Shown here in pieces: positions 1 to 10,947 of a stretch of DNA of 64,000 nt; the stretch's first letter is position 1, and each line of letters begins with the position of its first letter. The notes beneath the pieces were generated by a model that saw only the letters and a list, made by a program, of their open reading frames with translations, did no database searches and was not told where the DNA came from. The position numbers and the translations under genes are program-made. The DNA comes from Echinometra lucunter. Its lineage: Eukaryota; Echinodermata; Echinoidea; Camarodonta; Echinometridae. Location: assembly GCA_029962745.1 (NCBI GenBank), contig CM057152.1, positions 22,711,176-22,775,175 of the forward strand, in the 5' to 3' direction.

Positions 1-885
1 ACTTTGGTTATTACTTCATGAATTCATGAATTTATGAGTCAAATGTAATGACAGTATTATTCAGTGGTGTAACCTGTGGAATTAAGTGCACCGCAATTCC
101 AGGGAACACTAATGTTGTTTTCAATAGCGTACCCCAAAAAGCATTGTCCCTTATCTCCCTGGCATGCTATGCCACTTTGGCTATTCTTTGGTCCATTTTT
201 AGATTTGAAGATTGATTTTTCTTTTCAAGTAGAAAGAGCCATGCAGACTTTAATCATGCTTTGTTTGTAATTTCCAGTGCAATATGACAGTGAATTTCAA
301 GGCGCTTGACTTAGATAAAAAATAAAATAAATGCTTGCATTTTTGAAACTTTTACTTTGGTGATTTGGAACAATCGAATAAATGTGTTCACTCATGCATA
401 AAACTCATTTTATGTTTACCCACCAGGTTGAAAGACAGTTAAGTTTCCTATTGAAAAAATGATTAACAGTCAAATTTTGTGCAAGTAGTCACCATTGTGT
501 CTACTCCAGATGTAATTTAAATTTTGGACTTAACAGAAACTTCTTCTCTTTTTCTTTATTCCCCCCCCCCCCCCTTTTTAGGGGGAGGGCAGAAAGAGAT
601 TTAGAGAGCGAAGGCTCATTATTATGCCGTTACATTTTGTCCAATTTTTACTTTTGTACCTTGGGAGCGTAAAGTTTGATTTCATGCGCACCTACCAGAT
701 CAAAAGACCATTAAATTCCCTTTTATTTGATGTATGATAAATTATTTTTTCTCAAAGTCTTCGATGATAAATCCGAACTTGAAAAAGTGTTTACTTTCTC
801 TTTTTTTGTTTTGTTTTTTTTTTGTTTTTGTTGAGTGTATTTGAGTGAATTGGAGAATGAAAAGATTAGAAATAGTAGCAAGGGG
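1..885. other. AT-rich intergenic DNA, no gene seen
   Basis: No open frame with recognisable protein similarity and no convincing splice-bounded exon was found. The only distinctive item is a run of 14 C at 561-574 followed by T and G runs, of the kind seen at the edges of many short transposon relics in this window. Confidence 0.6.
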
Positions 886-893
886 CTATAGAT

Positions 894-1451
894 CCCGGGG
901 GGGGGGGGGGTACTCGACCCCAAAAGTGGTAGGTATGTACCGCGGGCGAGACAAAAACGGGGGCTTTGGAACGGGCTTATTATGAAAAGGAGGGTCTTCT
1001 GAACGGGCATCGGAACTACAAATGTTTGTGAAAACGGGGGTCTTTGGAACGGTTCGCCTGCGTGTGAGTGCGTATGTATCCCTATGGAACGGGCATACAT
1101 GCATGCAGCTAGCCCGGCGGCACGGGCGCCGGGTGCGCTCGCGCAGCTGCAGAGGCGATGGTCGGACAGCGCTCAGCGGGCCGCTTTTCACCAAAAATGC
1201 AGCTCATTGTAGCGGATCAATGCGGCCGGAACGGCGTAACGAAAAATATGCGAAGCTTTGGAACGGATTTCTGTCTTCTTTTTTCTCGATAAGAAGAAAC
1301 TGCTATGCTTTGGAACGGCTTTCTTTGTTCTTTTTCTCAATAAGAAAAAAATGCTATGCTTTGGAACGGAAATTTGAGTGTAAAAATGGGGGTCTTCTCC
1401 GCGGCACATACCCACCACGCATTATATACTGAGTGCCCCCCCCCCCCCGGG
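894..1451. mobile_element. hAT-like MITE, copy 1, with perfect 8-bp target duplication
   Basis: The element begins CCCGGG plus a G run and ends in a C run plus CCCGGG. The ends are inverted repeats of roughly 50 bp: GGTAGGTATGTACCGCGG near the left end matches the complement of the right end around CCGCGGCACATACCCACC. It is flanked on both sides by CTATAGAT (886-893 and 1452-1459). That 8-bp duplication fits the nTnnnnAn preference of hAT elements. The interior is GC-rich and carries many copies of a TTTGGAACGG motif. No transposase is present, so it is non-autonomous. A second copy lies at 44205-44778. Confidence 0.8.
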
Positions 1452-1714
1452 CTATAGATACACGATATTTTTCAAATTAGGCAGATTACACCAAAGAAAT
1501 ACTTACGAAATTCAGTTTTTAGTAATTATCAAAAAGTTCATTATCGTTTTGAACGAAAGATGGGTACCCTTGGGACATTATAGTTTTGCAAAATAAACAC
1601 TTACGTTCATGATCGTAAAATGGAGGCAATTAAAGATTTATCCAGCGTCATGGCTTGACCAAAACATTGATATGCACAGTTTTGGCAAATTGCAAGCTGA
1701 AATATGTGTCTTAA

Positions 1715-2410
1715 AAGGTATTTCGTGACTTGAATCGGTTCATTGACCTTTCATTTTCTATCGATGATAAACACTTCTCCATGTCTTCAACAATCAAGGA
1801 TCTGGGTGTTTTGTTTGATAAGGAAATGAAAATGTCTGACCATGACATTACATTCTTGTGTCGTACCCTCAACTGGCAAATCTACAGACTCAATCGCATC
1901 AGAGGGTACTTAGATAAAGACACTTGTCATAAAGTTGTTAGAGCAGTTGCTCTCCGGGCTTGACTACGGTGGATGTTTGTTTGGGGGATCCGAGTAAACA
2001 TTCCCTCATCCTGGGTAGACTTCAACGTCTTAAGAATAAGTGTGCTCGTCTAATATGTCAAAAACCGAAATGGTCCCATGCTACGCCACTGGTAAATGAA
2101 CTTCACTGGCTTCCCGTTTCTGAGAGAAAACAATACCGGATACTTGTTCAAACTTACTAATCACTGTCAACCACACTTCCTCAATACATCTCCTCATTCT
2201 TTCAGCAACAGAGAACATCATATTCTCTTCTTTCTACCTCTGCTCCTTCCTATGTCATTCCCAAATCCCAAAAACAGGCTGGCTTCAAATCCTTTCAGTC
2301 TATTGCCCAACGTCTTTGGAACAAACTCCCTGCATTTCTACGTAATAGTACTTCACTTGACCTCTTTAAGGAACATTTGAAAACATATGTGACCCGTCAC
2401 GTCAAAATCA
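1715..2410 (+). pseudogene. LINE reverse transcriptase C-terminal relic
   Basis: Three adjacent frames together read as the end of a CR1/L2/Jockey-type ORF2. The first piece contains IKDLGVLFDKEMKMSDH and IRGYLDKD, the second LQRLKNKCARLI and NELHWLPVSERKQYRI, and the third RLWNKLPAFLRNSTSLDLF (the WNKLP...FK..LKT tail typical of these elements). At least one frameshift, near 1955, and stop codons such as the one near 2158 break the frame, so it cannot be functional. No catalytic YxDD region is present, which means the copy is 5'-truncated. Confidence 0.8.
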
Positions 2411-3394
2411 GGCAGAAGTCGCATTTTTTCTAATGTCATATTTTGAGTGATTATGATTCCCCATTTCTCAAGCTTTAATTTGATATATAGCTCAAGCTAA
2501 GGGGTAGAGTATTTGTTGAGATAATTGCCGTTAAACCCCGAGAAGGTTAAAAAAAAAAAGTATTTCTTCGAGAAAAACGCTTTTAAAGTTTGACTTCCGT
2601 TTTGTCTTCACGAGGCATTTTCCAACGGCTAATGTCAAATTCATTCTGGAAAAGGCCTTAGCAACCGTTTATGAAATGGAATAAAACTGGTTTTCCTGAT
2701 TCTTTAGTATTTCTACTCACTAAAAACATAAGTTTTGAATCGTTTCGGTCATGAATTATAATGGTTTTTCATGGGAAAAAGACAAGTTGTTTTACAACTC
2801 CGAAAAGCTTCCCGCCGAGACTCGCAGCCGTATTACTCTGCTATTGTGCGTTGCGGGCCTTTCAGGGCAGTCATTGCCTGGGGCCTTCTCTCTTCCAGAA
2901 TCCGCGCTTTGTTTTCTCAACAAAGAGTGTAATTTGGATAAACCAGGATACAGCACCACGATGCATTGAAAAGAATCAATACTGAAAGACATCATATACA
3001 TAAAAGTTGTCTTGCGTTATTTTTTTTTAAAAAAATACCCGTTTCCTCAGTCCTATTTTTTTTTCTTTATATGCCGTGATCAGTCATCATGACCTGACCG
3101 TTCTTCCTTTTTTCTCTTTACCTTCACGGTTTGACATCACACATCAATACGATGATTATTTTTTTTCTTTCATCATTTTGCACCTTCAAGTTCAAGATGA
3201 ACTGATAATTTTATACATTGACCCGACTTTTGCAAGAGTATGCCTGCAATTTTCCTTCGGTTAAGCTACAATTTTTCTTCATCAAAACACAACCTTCTCA
3301 ACACAGTATTCTCCATCATTTTTTTTTTTTTTTTTTGACAGAGATTTGTCTCTCTTGCCACCGTGATTTCAGTCGACCTGTTATCATTTTGAAA
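2411..3394. other. Intergenic DNA, nothing recognised
   Basis: AT-rich sequence with short T and A runs. Overlapping short open frames around 2750-3000 on both strands show no family resemblance. Part of 3120-3260 resembles sequence near 5480-5540 (both contain TTTTGCAAGAGTAT), so it probably belongs to the repeat family described at 3395-5765. Confidence 0.5.
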
Positions 3395-4529
3395 GCGAAT
3401 TGAAGATAAAAATTGACGGTTCCAGTTTTCAACCGCCAGCGCCATTAACGTACTACCCCCACCAATTTCCTCCACAATAACAATTTTACACCGCACTTAT
3501 CAAACGCCCCATACACCCAAACACCTATGTTGCTTCATCTTCTTCTTTTCTTCTTCTGCTTCTTCTTCTTCTTCTCCTTCTTCTTCTCCTTCTTCTTCTC
3601 CTCCTTCTTTTCTCCTTTTTCGACCCCTCTCTCTTGCTCTCTCTCTCTTAAACTCTATCGTTCCTTCAAGACAACAAGTGAAATGACGAGAACGAGTTCG
3701 AGTATTATTCGACTGAAATCTTCCTTCTGAACGTTTATTTACCCCAGTTTGGTAAGAGTGTTCCCTTAATTCAACAAAATTATCGGTACATTTCTTTTCT
3801 CCACTTTTAAAAATGGCTAATAATCATTAACCATTTTTAAAAAAGTGACATGTCTATACAAGTTTGTGTTCTCCTTCCTAATCATCTTCTTGTTGTCCCA
3901 GTTCCTTTTCTTTCTTTCACCTTTCCAAAAAAAATGCGATAGAACTCGCAGCCGGTTCGTGAACTTACAAGCTTTTGTACATGATCGATTTTACTTCTTT
4001 TTTTTTTTTTTGTTCTCTACTAAAGAAAAAACTCGTGTTCACTGACAACCCATCTTGTAGAGTTTTAAAATCGATCTTTCTTTTGAACGTGCTATCTGGG
4101 TCTTTTTTTTAACGATGTTGATGCGAAGGGAAAAGAACATAATGGACAGAATAATGGTTATCTTCACTATACCCTTCTTAATTTTGATTTCAATAAAATT
4201 AATCCACGGTCCACTACCTTTTGAAAACTTATTTTCCTTTCTTTCTTTTAGTATCACTATAGATCTATTATTCCTCATCATTCCCGGCCTGGCCCTATCG
4301 ATCGCCACCCCGCCCTTGCCATAGAATTCGCTGCCCGTTAAAGGCAACGCTTTGATCACAATACTGAAAGCTAAACCTTTGTTCTGTCTTTCTAAAACCC
4401 GGAAGGGGGAGGGGAGGGGTATAGGTCCTTTTGGTTATCCTTTCTTTGTCCTCTTTTTTAGCTTTTAAAAGTCATAAAACACTCAACACTGCTCAAGCCT
4501 TTTGAAAACTTCTTTCCTTCCTTTCTTAT

Positions 4530-4640
4530 GTCGCAGTCACACCAACGAAACCGACTCCAGACCGATCAAAACTATTACATTATTTTCAATGACATACCAT
4601 TGGTCGGTTTGGAGTCGGTTTCATTGGTGTGACTGCGACA
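4530..4640. mobile_element. 111-bp foldback MITE flanked by TTA
   Basis: The arms TGTCGCAGTCACACCAACGA and the complement of its right end are nearly perfect inverted repeats about 43 nt long, around a short AT-rich loop. TTA is present directly outside both ends (4527-4529 and 4641-4643). The 3-bp TTA/TAA duplication is what PIF/Harbinger elements make, so a Harbinger-type MITE is the likeliest class. A simple hairpin without transposition is possible. Confidence 0.6.
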
Positions 4641-5310
4641 TTAGCGCTTCATCTTCCTCCCTGCCCAGCCCCATCTCGACCCACACTCACACCCTTGCCC
4701 TTGGATTCCTTGTTCAATACTGTCATTTATTTATTTTACACTTTCCCCGGGTGTTGCAAATGTTCAAGAGAGATATCTCTTTATTACCAACCATGCCAGA
4801 CACCGATGCCGTTCCAACAAGCTTCTTCTTTTCTTTGGTAAATTCCGTTAACTCGCACTCCATCAAACCATGACCAAGACGACTTATTTTGGCTTTGGTC
4901 TAATTAATAATGCACCAATAATCATGAACATGAATTTAAATAGATCTCTCTGTCTCTCTTTTTCTTCTTCCTTTCATTTTTTCTTTTTTCTTTCTTTTTC
5001 TCTTTCTCTTTCACTCCTTCTATCTCCCTCTCTCTCTCTCGTTCTTTCATTACAATTTGGTATCATGTTAAATTCTAAGTTTGCATATTGGATTGCATGT
5101 CTAATCAAAAGTCGTCCATTTTCTCCACTCTTATTAACATGAGTCATTAACCTCTTTCCAGAAACATACTTTTCTTTTCAAGGACTGTTAATTTTGGGGG
5201 GCTAAAGTTTAAAACCAAAAGCGTCATTATTTAACGTACCACCGCCACAATTCTTCTCCACAATAAACATTTTCACCAAACTTATGAGACGCCCAATACA
5301 CCAAAACACA

Positions 5311-5377
5311 TTCTTCTTCTTCTTCTTCTTCTTCTTCTTCTTCTTCTTCTTCTTCTTCTTCTTCTTCTTCTTCTTCC
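5311..5377. repeat. (TTC)n microsatellite
   Basis: About 22 uninterrupted TTC units, forming the 3' part of the second copy of the repeat family spanning 3395-5765. A strongly biased pyrimidine strand of this length can adopt triplex structure. Confidence 0.95.
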
Positions 5378-6277
5378 TTTTCTCCTCATCCTTCTTCTTT
5401 TTTCTCCCTCTCTATCGTTTCTCCACGCTATCTGTTACGAAAACGAATTCGAGCATTATTCAAAGGCGACGTATATTTATCATGTTTATCTTCAAGTTTA
5501 TTTGGCCAATTTTTGCAAGAGTATAGGCCTATATAGTTATTGCCGTCGTTATTAGACTCAACTCGTTATCACTTTGAAAGCGAATTGAAGATAAAAAACT
5601 GATGGTTCCCCGTTTTCAAACGCCAGCACCATTAACGTACTACCGCCACTAAACTTCTCAACAATTTTTCCACCAAACTTATGAGACGCCCGAACACCAA
5701 AACATCCATGTCGCTGCTGCTTTTTCTTCTTCTCCTTCTTCTTCTTCTTCTTCTTCTCAGCAACAGAATTACCTGCCTTCCTGATAACGTTTTTTTTTTA
5801 TTATACTGTTCTTCAGATGGTTTCTACAACCAAATTCTTGGGGTATTTTATTGATAATGACTTACCATGGAAACCACACATCGACAACATGTTAAAAAAT
5901 ATCTCACAAAACATCGGGATTACCAACAAACTCACATTCTTTCTTCCTTCTTCTACCCTGCTCATTTTATATATCTTGATTTTGCTATGACACATTGATA
6001 TGAGGCAGTGCAATAGAAACACGGTTAAGTATAATACTTCTTCTATAGAAGAAAAGCAGTTTTATGCACGCACATTTCACCTTTTACAAATACTATATAT
6101 TTTTTTAAATAATGTGCTCAAGGTAAAGGATATCCATTTTTCCAACTTGACCAATTTATGTATAAACTAAAAAAAAAAGAAAAAAAAAAGAAAAGCTACC
6201 TTCCTGCCATAAGTTATAAATTATTTTTCGTAAGAATAACCCTATACATGATTTTCTACCACAACATAATTCTTATA

Positions 6278-6593
6278 TAGTGGAAACTCGACATAAAGAG
6301 ATCTGGGGAGCATATCATGAAGAGTTTTGTCGGCGAAAATCACCGACAAGTGTTACAAGCTACTGAAAATCCTCGCATCTGATTGGCTGACAGCAAATTA
6401 GTCGGTGAAAATCACCGACAAAACTCTTCATGAAATGCTCTCCAGATATAACAATATTCCTGATATAACAAGGTAATATTCCGGTCCCAGCTCTTTATAT
6501 TTTATTGCTTTTTAACCCTGATATAACGAGATTCCTGCTGTAACAAGGTAATTCTGATGGTCCCAAGGATCTCATTATACTGAGTTTCCACTG
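6278..6593. mobile_element. pogo/Tigger-like MITE inserted in a LINE relic
   Basis: The left end TAGTGGAAACTCGACATAA and the right end, whose complement is CAGTGGAAACTCAGTATAAT, are inverted repeats. TA is found at both borders (6276-6277 and 6594-6595), as expected for the Tc1/mariner/pogo superfamily. The first base of the left end is changed from the expected C. The interior has repeated GATATAAC-like strings and no coding sequence. It separates two parts of one LINE protein, which dates it after the LINE. Confidence 0.7.
6301..6447. mobile_element. Foldback element nested in the pogo-like MITE
   Basis: The arms start ATCTGGGGAGCATATCATGA and end with the complementary ...TGAAATGCTCTCCAGAT. 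Inside each arm is a second palindrome, TTGTCGGCGAAAATCACCGACAA-like on the left and TCGGTGAAAATCACCGA on the right. The transcript of either strand would form a long hairpin with two small ones. It has no coding capacity. Confidence 0.6.
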
Positions 6594-6720
6594 TAATATA
6601 CCATTAACTAGAACAACCTTCGATCAAAACCGTTTGTTTTCTCCGGACCCACTAACTGGAATTCCTTACACATGATAACACTTTTAAACGTAAACTTAAG
6701 AAATATTTACTCAGCCAATA

Positions 6721-7585
6721 ATAATCAACAACTCGTGCCTAAACGCTCCTGCTCCCGACCCTCTAATGCACCTTCACTCCTCTCGATCGTTACTTTAATT
6801 TTCTTGATTATGCTGTAAATTTCTAACTTCTGTGGGTTTTTTTCTTCCTCTTGACCGTATGCACACAACTATAACTTTCAGGGGCTTACACCTATACAAG
6901 CTTTACTTTCTTAACACGCTTCCCCGTTTTACTTTTGTTTGTCAGGTCAACTTTTTTTCGTTCAGTTCCTCAGAATTTCTATTCTTTTACAATGTTGTTT
7001 CATTATGTATATGTAATTACCAGATTAGTGAATTTATTACGCTTTAGGATAACTTATTGAGAATAAGACTTCTTGAAATAGAAATAATTTTATAAGCATT
7101 TTGTTAACTCCTTTGCAGACACTATCAGAATATCCGGAATATAGATTTATCAGAACTTTTAATGACTGTTATTTAAACCTATTCAATATAAACTGCATTT
7201 ACAAAGACTTGAGAGACCGTCTGACAATGATAATGTGTCATAATACTCTTGATAATTTAATGATCAAAATTCAGGGGCAGCGGAAGCGGAAAGGGGGGGG
7301 GATCCCCCACACTTTCGGCCAAAAATAATAAAACCTTATTAGTTTAAAAAACTTATATTTCCAGATTGTAAATTTAGAAATAGACTTTCAAAATCATAAA
7401 AAAGGGGGTTCGGGAAGGGGGGGGGGGTGCCGCCCTGAACCCCACTGGGCCCTATCTGTAGCATCTGGATTTCGCCTGTTTGGGTGTCAGCTCCCCTCTC
7501 CCTCTAACAACGCCTCTGAAATGTACCCCGAACCTCTTGGCTAATGTCGGAACCAAACGGCGGCTTTCGTAACGTATCGGCCAAA
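6721..7585. other. LINE 3'-UTR-like sequence and G-rich repeat fragment
   Basis: 6721-7060 follows directly on a LINE coding relic and has the T-rich, ORF-free look of a LINE 3' UTR, including GGGGCTTACACCTATACAAG. 7273-7450 begins CAGGGGCAGCGGAAGCGG and contains two long G runs, resembling the termini of hAT-type MITEs, but I could not define its second end. No gene is visible. Confidence 0.4.
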
Positions 7586-7594
7586 AGTAGTATA

Positions 7595-7690
7595 AGACGT
7601 CTGGTTCCGCTGGAACGAATCAACTAGTCGTTTGGTTCCGGGGAACGAATCGACTAGCCATATCGTTCCTGCGGAACCCGGAACACATCG
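7595..7690. repeat. Short imperfect direct repeat, GGTTCC..GAACGAATC units
   Basis: Units of about 30-35 bp share GGTTCCGCTGGAACGAATCA, GGTTCCGGGGAACGAATCGA and a third, shorter version (CGTTCCTGCGGAACCCGG). Each contains a small palindrome around GGTTCC/GGAACG. It lies in a locally GC-rich stretch (7550-7880) with no recognisable protein. Confidence 0.6.
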
Positions 7691-7862
7691 TTTATCACAC
7701 CGGCCGTGCGATGGCGCTAGCACTTGCGAGGCTTAGCTTCTCGAGGGCCGGGGCTGGGCTGCGGCGGCTTCTACTGCGGGTGGATCGGCGAGATCCTGAG
7801 ATGCTGTGCGGTCTGCCTTGGCTTGGGCTGAATCCTGGACATGGTCCCAGCTGGAACATCTG

Positions 7863-9834
7863 CAGGGCTGCCAACACTCACGCATTGAGCGTGAGACTCA
7901 CTCAATTCACCCATTTCTCACGCTCTCACGCTAATCATGAAATTTCTCACGCACGAATCTGAAATAACTAAATATAATGATAAAAATGATAGATTTCAAT
8001 AAAAAGGCGACCAATTCAAGAATTTAAGAAGCACTGAAAAACTTGTGAAAGTTTTCCCGCCTTTTGTCGAAAGCTGTGAAAGTTTTCCCGCCTTTTATTG
8101 AAAGCCCTCGATCTCATTTCGAACGCGTACGTATGTAAGATCCATAGAGATTATAGGATCTCTGTCATATCTATGGTAAGAGCTGATCAGGGCCTAGCAG
8201 GGCTAGGCTATATTATATGTATCGATACCCTGACCAGGGTGACCAGACGTCCCGGATTTTAAGGGACAGTCCCGTATTTGATCCATTTGTCCCGCGTCCC
8301 GTACGACCCTCCCCGGGACGCCGTTTTGTCCCGTATTTCAAACTTATTGTTGAAATAATGGAATATTTAGCCAAAGGTAGATAAATTAGATATACTATAT
8401 TCATAAAATGATCCTGCAGAAGTATATAATTTCAATATTTTTTGCTCGCTCGCTTCGCTCGCTCGTTTAGATTTGATTATTCATTACCTGCACAAACATA
8501 ATACCCCTCCCCGCTTTTGTAGAAATGCACAAAGTAGAATATTTCACTAAACAAAGACTCACGAGCTGGGTATTAACTTCAATCAAGATCCATATGAATG
8601 GCTTGGCACTTTCAGCGCCAATTATGAGAACAATTTAACAATTTTGAAGCGATCCTTTATTCTTTTATTAGAAAAGGTGGAGACGAAAATCTGAAAACCA
8701 GTGAAGTGTAACATCACTGTACCAACTTTAGTATCTATTTTATCAAGAAGATCTATTTTCCCAACCGGTGAATGCAAAGCAAAAAGCGAGGTAATAAGCT
8801 AGAAATTTTGCACCCTTTCCCCTCTTCTGTCGATGTTGGCCTACTTCCGTGAAAATTCTGATCTGCACCTTGGAACTATAAGTGCCCAGGATGCATTTTT
8901 TGTCAACCAACCTAATAGAGAAGTATATTGAAAATATCATTTTATCATTTATAACCTTACCAAATACTGGCGTAAATTGCAGTACGAGTCCAGTGTTGTT
9001 TTCATTATCTACAAATTTACTTAACCATAAATCTATCAACGAACACGGCCTCCTCATTCGTTTGAAAAAGAATACAGGACTGTGTCACTGTGGATCTACA
9101 TAAAACACCTCATCCATGGGAAGAGGTGCAGAAATTAGAATCAATATGAGAATCTCCTCCTTCTAATTTAATTACCCTTCTCATAATGGGATTCCGCTGA
9201 ATACACTAGTTTTGTTTGGCGTCAACTTTTAGATAGATGCCAATGAAGACGATTCTCATAATTTTTGCTCGCTCGCTGCACTCGCTCGCAATTACCCTAA
9301 ATATTGTGCCTTGTGCTCTGGAGTCGAGGCCCAACAAAGTCCCGTATTTCAGTATCGAAAATCTGGTCACCCTGACCCTAACATGACCGCCCCGTGCACA
9401 TAATGACAATGAAGATGGCAACAGATGGGGCTTGATACAAGAAATTCTCTGTTTGGATGCTTGCTTGTTGCATCTTCCCATCATCTGCATCCAAGAGTAC
9501 CTACATCAAAAACCTGGGTCAAACAGAGAAGGGAACCAAATAAAGACATGCTTGGCATTTCAACAAGTGGGTATTCTATGTTTATCACTTTCTTTACATG
9601 TAAAATTGTATATTTTTTTCTCTTCATAATGCCTTTAGGTATATGTTAAAATACTCTGTAAAGTATGCACCAGATCTTGAGAAATAAAAAAAACCTCCAC
9701 ACCGTAGGAGGGGGTCGCCCCACACCCTCCCCCACTCCCTCGCTTCGCTCGGTCGAGATTGGTCGCTTCGCTCCCTCGCACTTCGCTTCTCGTATAATCT
9801 CACTCTCAACTATTATCCAATGTTGGCAGCCCTG
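7863..9834. mobile_element. hAT-like element (outer), interrupted by another hAT
   Basis: The left end is CAGGGCTGCCAACACTCACG. The right end is the complement of CAGGGCTGCCAACATTGG, so the termini are CAG...CTG inverted repeats of at least 14 bp, as in hAT elements. CATCTG flanks both ends directly (7857-7862 and 9835-9840). That is a 6-bp match where 8 bp would be expected. Subterminal GTGAGACTCACTC- and CTCGCTTCGCTCG-type repeats are present. The element is split by the element at 8235-9374. Its own sequence is only about 0.8 kb and encodes no recognisable transposase. Confidence 0.7.
8235..9374. mobile_element. hAT (Charlie-like) element nested in another hAT
   Basis: The ends are CAGGGTGACCAGACGTCCCG and, on the other strand, CAGGGTGACCAGATTTTCG, a terminal pattern well known from Charlie-type hAT elements. 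The flanking 8-mers are ACCCTGAC (8227-8234) and ACCCTAAC (9375-9382), differing at one base. GTCCCGTATTTCA occurs near both ends in inverted orientation. Open frames in the interior (for example 8743-9057 minus) do not resemble a hAT transposase, so this is a non-autonomous or heavily decayed copy. Two GCTCGCTCGCTTCGCTCG-type palindromic strings lie inside, at about 8446 and 9270. Confidence 0.75.
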
Positions 9835-9940
9835 CATCTGGTAGGATGTCCTGTACTGACCGGGTGGGCTGGGCTTTCCCCTTTCACTACGGCTTGGCTA
9901 CACAAGTCACATTACTTGGGCACTTATGTTATAATACACG

Positions 9941-10208
9941 CACTATGAACATGACCGACAAAGAAAGTGGACAAAATAAACAACCTCTCATTCTGCCCTT
10001 TACAATGGTTCGGGTAGTCAAAAGAACATCCCTTCACTGCTATTACGTTTAATCAGTAGTTCCAGGTGAATGTGTATGTTACACCTGTTCCACATATTTT
10101 AGATAACAGCAGTGAAGGGATGTTCTTTTGACTACCAGAACCATTGTGAAGGGTAGAATGAGTGGTTGTTTATTTTGTCCGCTTTCTTTGTCCGTCATGT
10201 TCATAGTG
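9941..10208. mobile_element. Foldback element with ~105-bp arms
   Basis: The left arm starts CACTATGAACATGACCGACA. The right arm is its complement to the end at 10208, with only about eight mismatches over roughly 105 bp, around a ~55-nt loop. No terminal motif or clear target duplication assigns it to a superfamily. A transcript through it would form a long near-perfect hairpin and so a possible source of small RNAs. Confidence 0.7.
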
Positions 10209-10550
10209 ACGTCGTTGATTCGTCGCCATTTCAGTTTTTGGGTCTGGCTTTCCTCAGTTTGCGAACTGTGTTTTTGACTAATTCCATAAAACACACATTT
10301 GCACTAATTCGGTCCTCGTCGCCAAATTGTTATGTCTTCACATATTGAAATACTGACAATTTACAGACGTAACTATGTTGTAGCGTGTCTTTATTCAATC
10401 GACATCTTGGCTCTCACTGCTGCGCATGCGTACAACAAATAATTCATCATACAATCTCCATAATACATAAATGGTACATGGTCAATGTGACATCATAGTA
10501 CATCTGTATATAACAATAGTATTATTCAGTACCTTCTCGACTCCATGCAT
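10209..10550. other. Intergenic DNA, nothing recognised
   Basis: No coding signal, no inverted repeat and no microsatellite of note between the two MITEs. The sequence lies 3' of the first receptor gene. Confidence 0.5.
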
Positions 10551-10798
10551 GGGCGTCAGTCGGAGAGGGGCTTCTAGGGGTCAAGTTCCCCCCTCCCCGA
10601 AAAAAAAGGGGGAAACACCTGAAAACCTGAAAAGGCCAAGGAGCATATGTCCCCCAAAATTGTAGGGGAAAAAAATGTCAGCGGATTTTGGGTATGCCTC
10701 CCAGAAAAGAAAATTAAGCTGAGGACCCCTTTGTTAATGCTTATCAGAAAATTATTGGACAGTGGCCCCCCACTCAAGTAAAAAACGGATTGACGCCC
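10551..10798. mobile_element. 248-bp MITE with GGGCGTCA termini
   Basis: It starts GGGCGTCAGTCGG and ends with the complement of GGGCGTCAATCCG. CATG occurs just outside each end in inverted orientation. The interior is G/C- and A-run-rich. A fragment with the same terminus (GGGGCGTCAATCCG) lies at 60924. The GGCGTAAATCC elements at 36175-37277 have a similar but distinct end. No coding sequence and no unambiguous target duplication. Confidence 0.6.
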
Positions 10799-10947
10799 AC
10801 CATGACCAGGCTACATGTGTCTCTTGAAATAAAGACAATTCTGATGCAACGTGCATAAAAAAAGGGGGGATATCCCAAACTAGTATTTCGTCCGACTCAT
10901 ACGTGGCAATATTTATGAGGTACAGCATTTTAATCCAATGCCAAGAG

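Larger units (their letters stand above)
3395..5765. repeat. Three direct copies of a ~200-bp repeat, each running into a TTC tract
   Basis: Related blocks lie at about 3395-3640, 5195-5400 and 5570-5765. Two share GAAAGCGAATTGAAGATAAA, followed in all three by a CATTAACGTACTACC- or TTAACGTACCACC-like stretch, a C-rich segment with CTTATGAGACGCCC or a variant, then a TTC/CTT polypyrimidine tract. The first two also share downstream sequence around CGAGTATTATTC / CGAGCATTATTC. The layout suggests repeated insertion of one retroelement with a TTC-type tail, or a long-period tandem repeat. No coding sequence is attached to it. Confidence 0.65.
5810..6720 (+). pseudogene. LINE ORF2 relic split by a pogo-like MITE
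   Basis: 5816-6000 reads through STTKFLGYFIDNDLPWKPHI and NISQNIGITNKL, matching the post-catalytic part of LINE reverse transcriptases (KFLG..ID..L.W..HI). The match continues weakly to about 6275, for example LLQILYIFLNNVLKVKDI. After the insertion at 6278-6593 the same protein resumes, as FSGP-like TNWNSL and FKRKLKKYLLS around 6640-6720. Stops interrupt the frame. The sequence that follows (6721-7060) looks like the 3' UTR of the same element. Confidence 0.7.

Noticed and set aside
1022..1432. 136-codon frame in the GC-rich repeat, and the 152-codon frame at 44127-44585
   Set aside because: Both lie within the two copies of the hAT-like MITE and differ between copies through indels, so the frame is not conserved.
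5284..5526. Polyphenylalanine open frame
   Set aside because: Product of the (TTC)n tract; no protein family and the frame ends in repeat sequence.
8743..9103. Overlapping frames inside the inner hAT element as a transposase
   Set aside because: Neither frame shows the hAT dimerisation or catalytic motifs, and length is far below a transposase.
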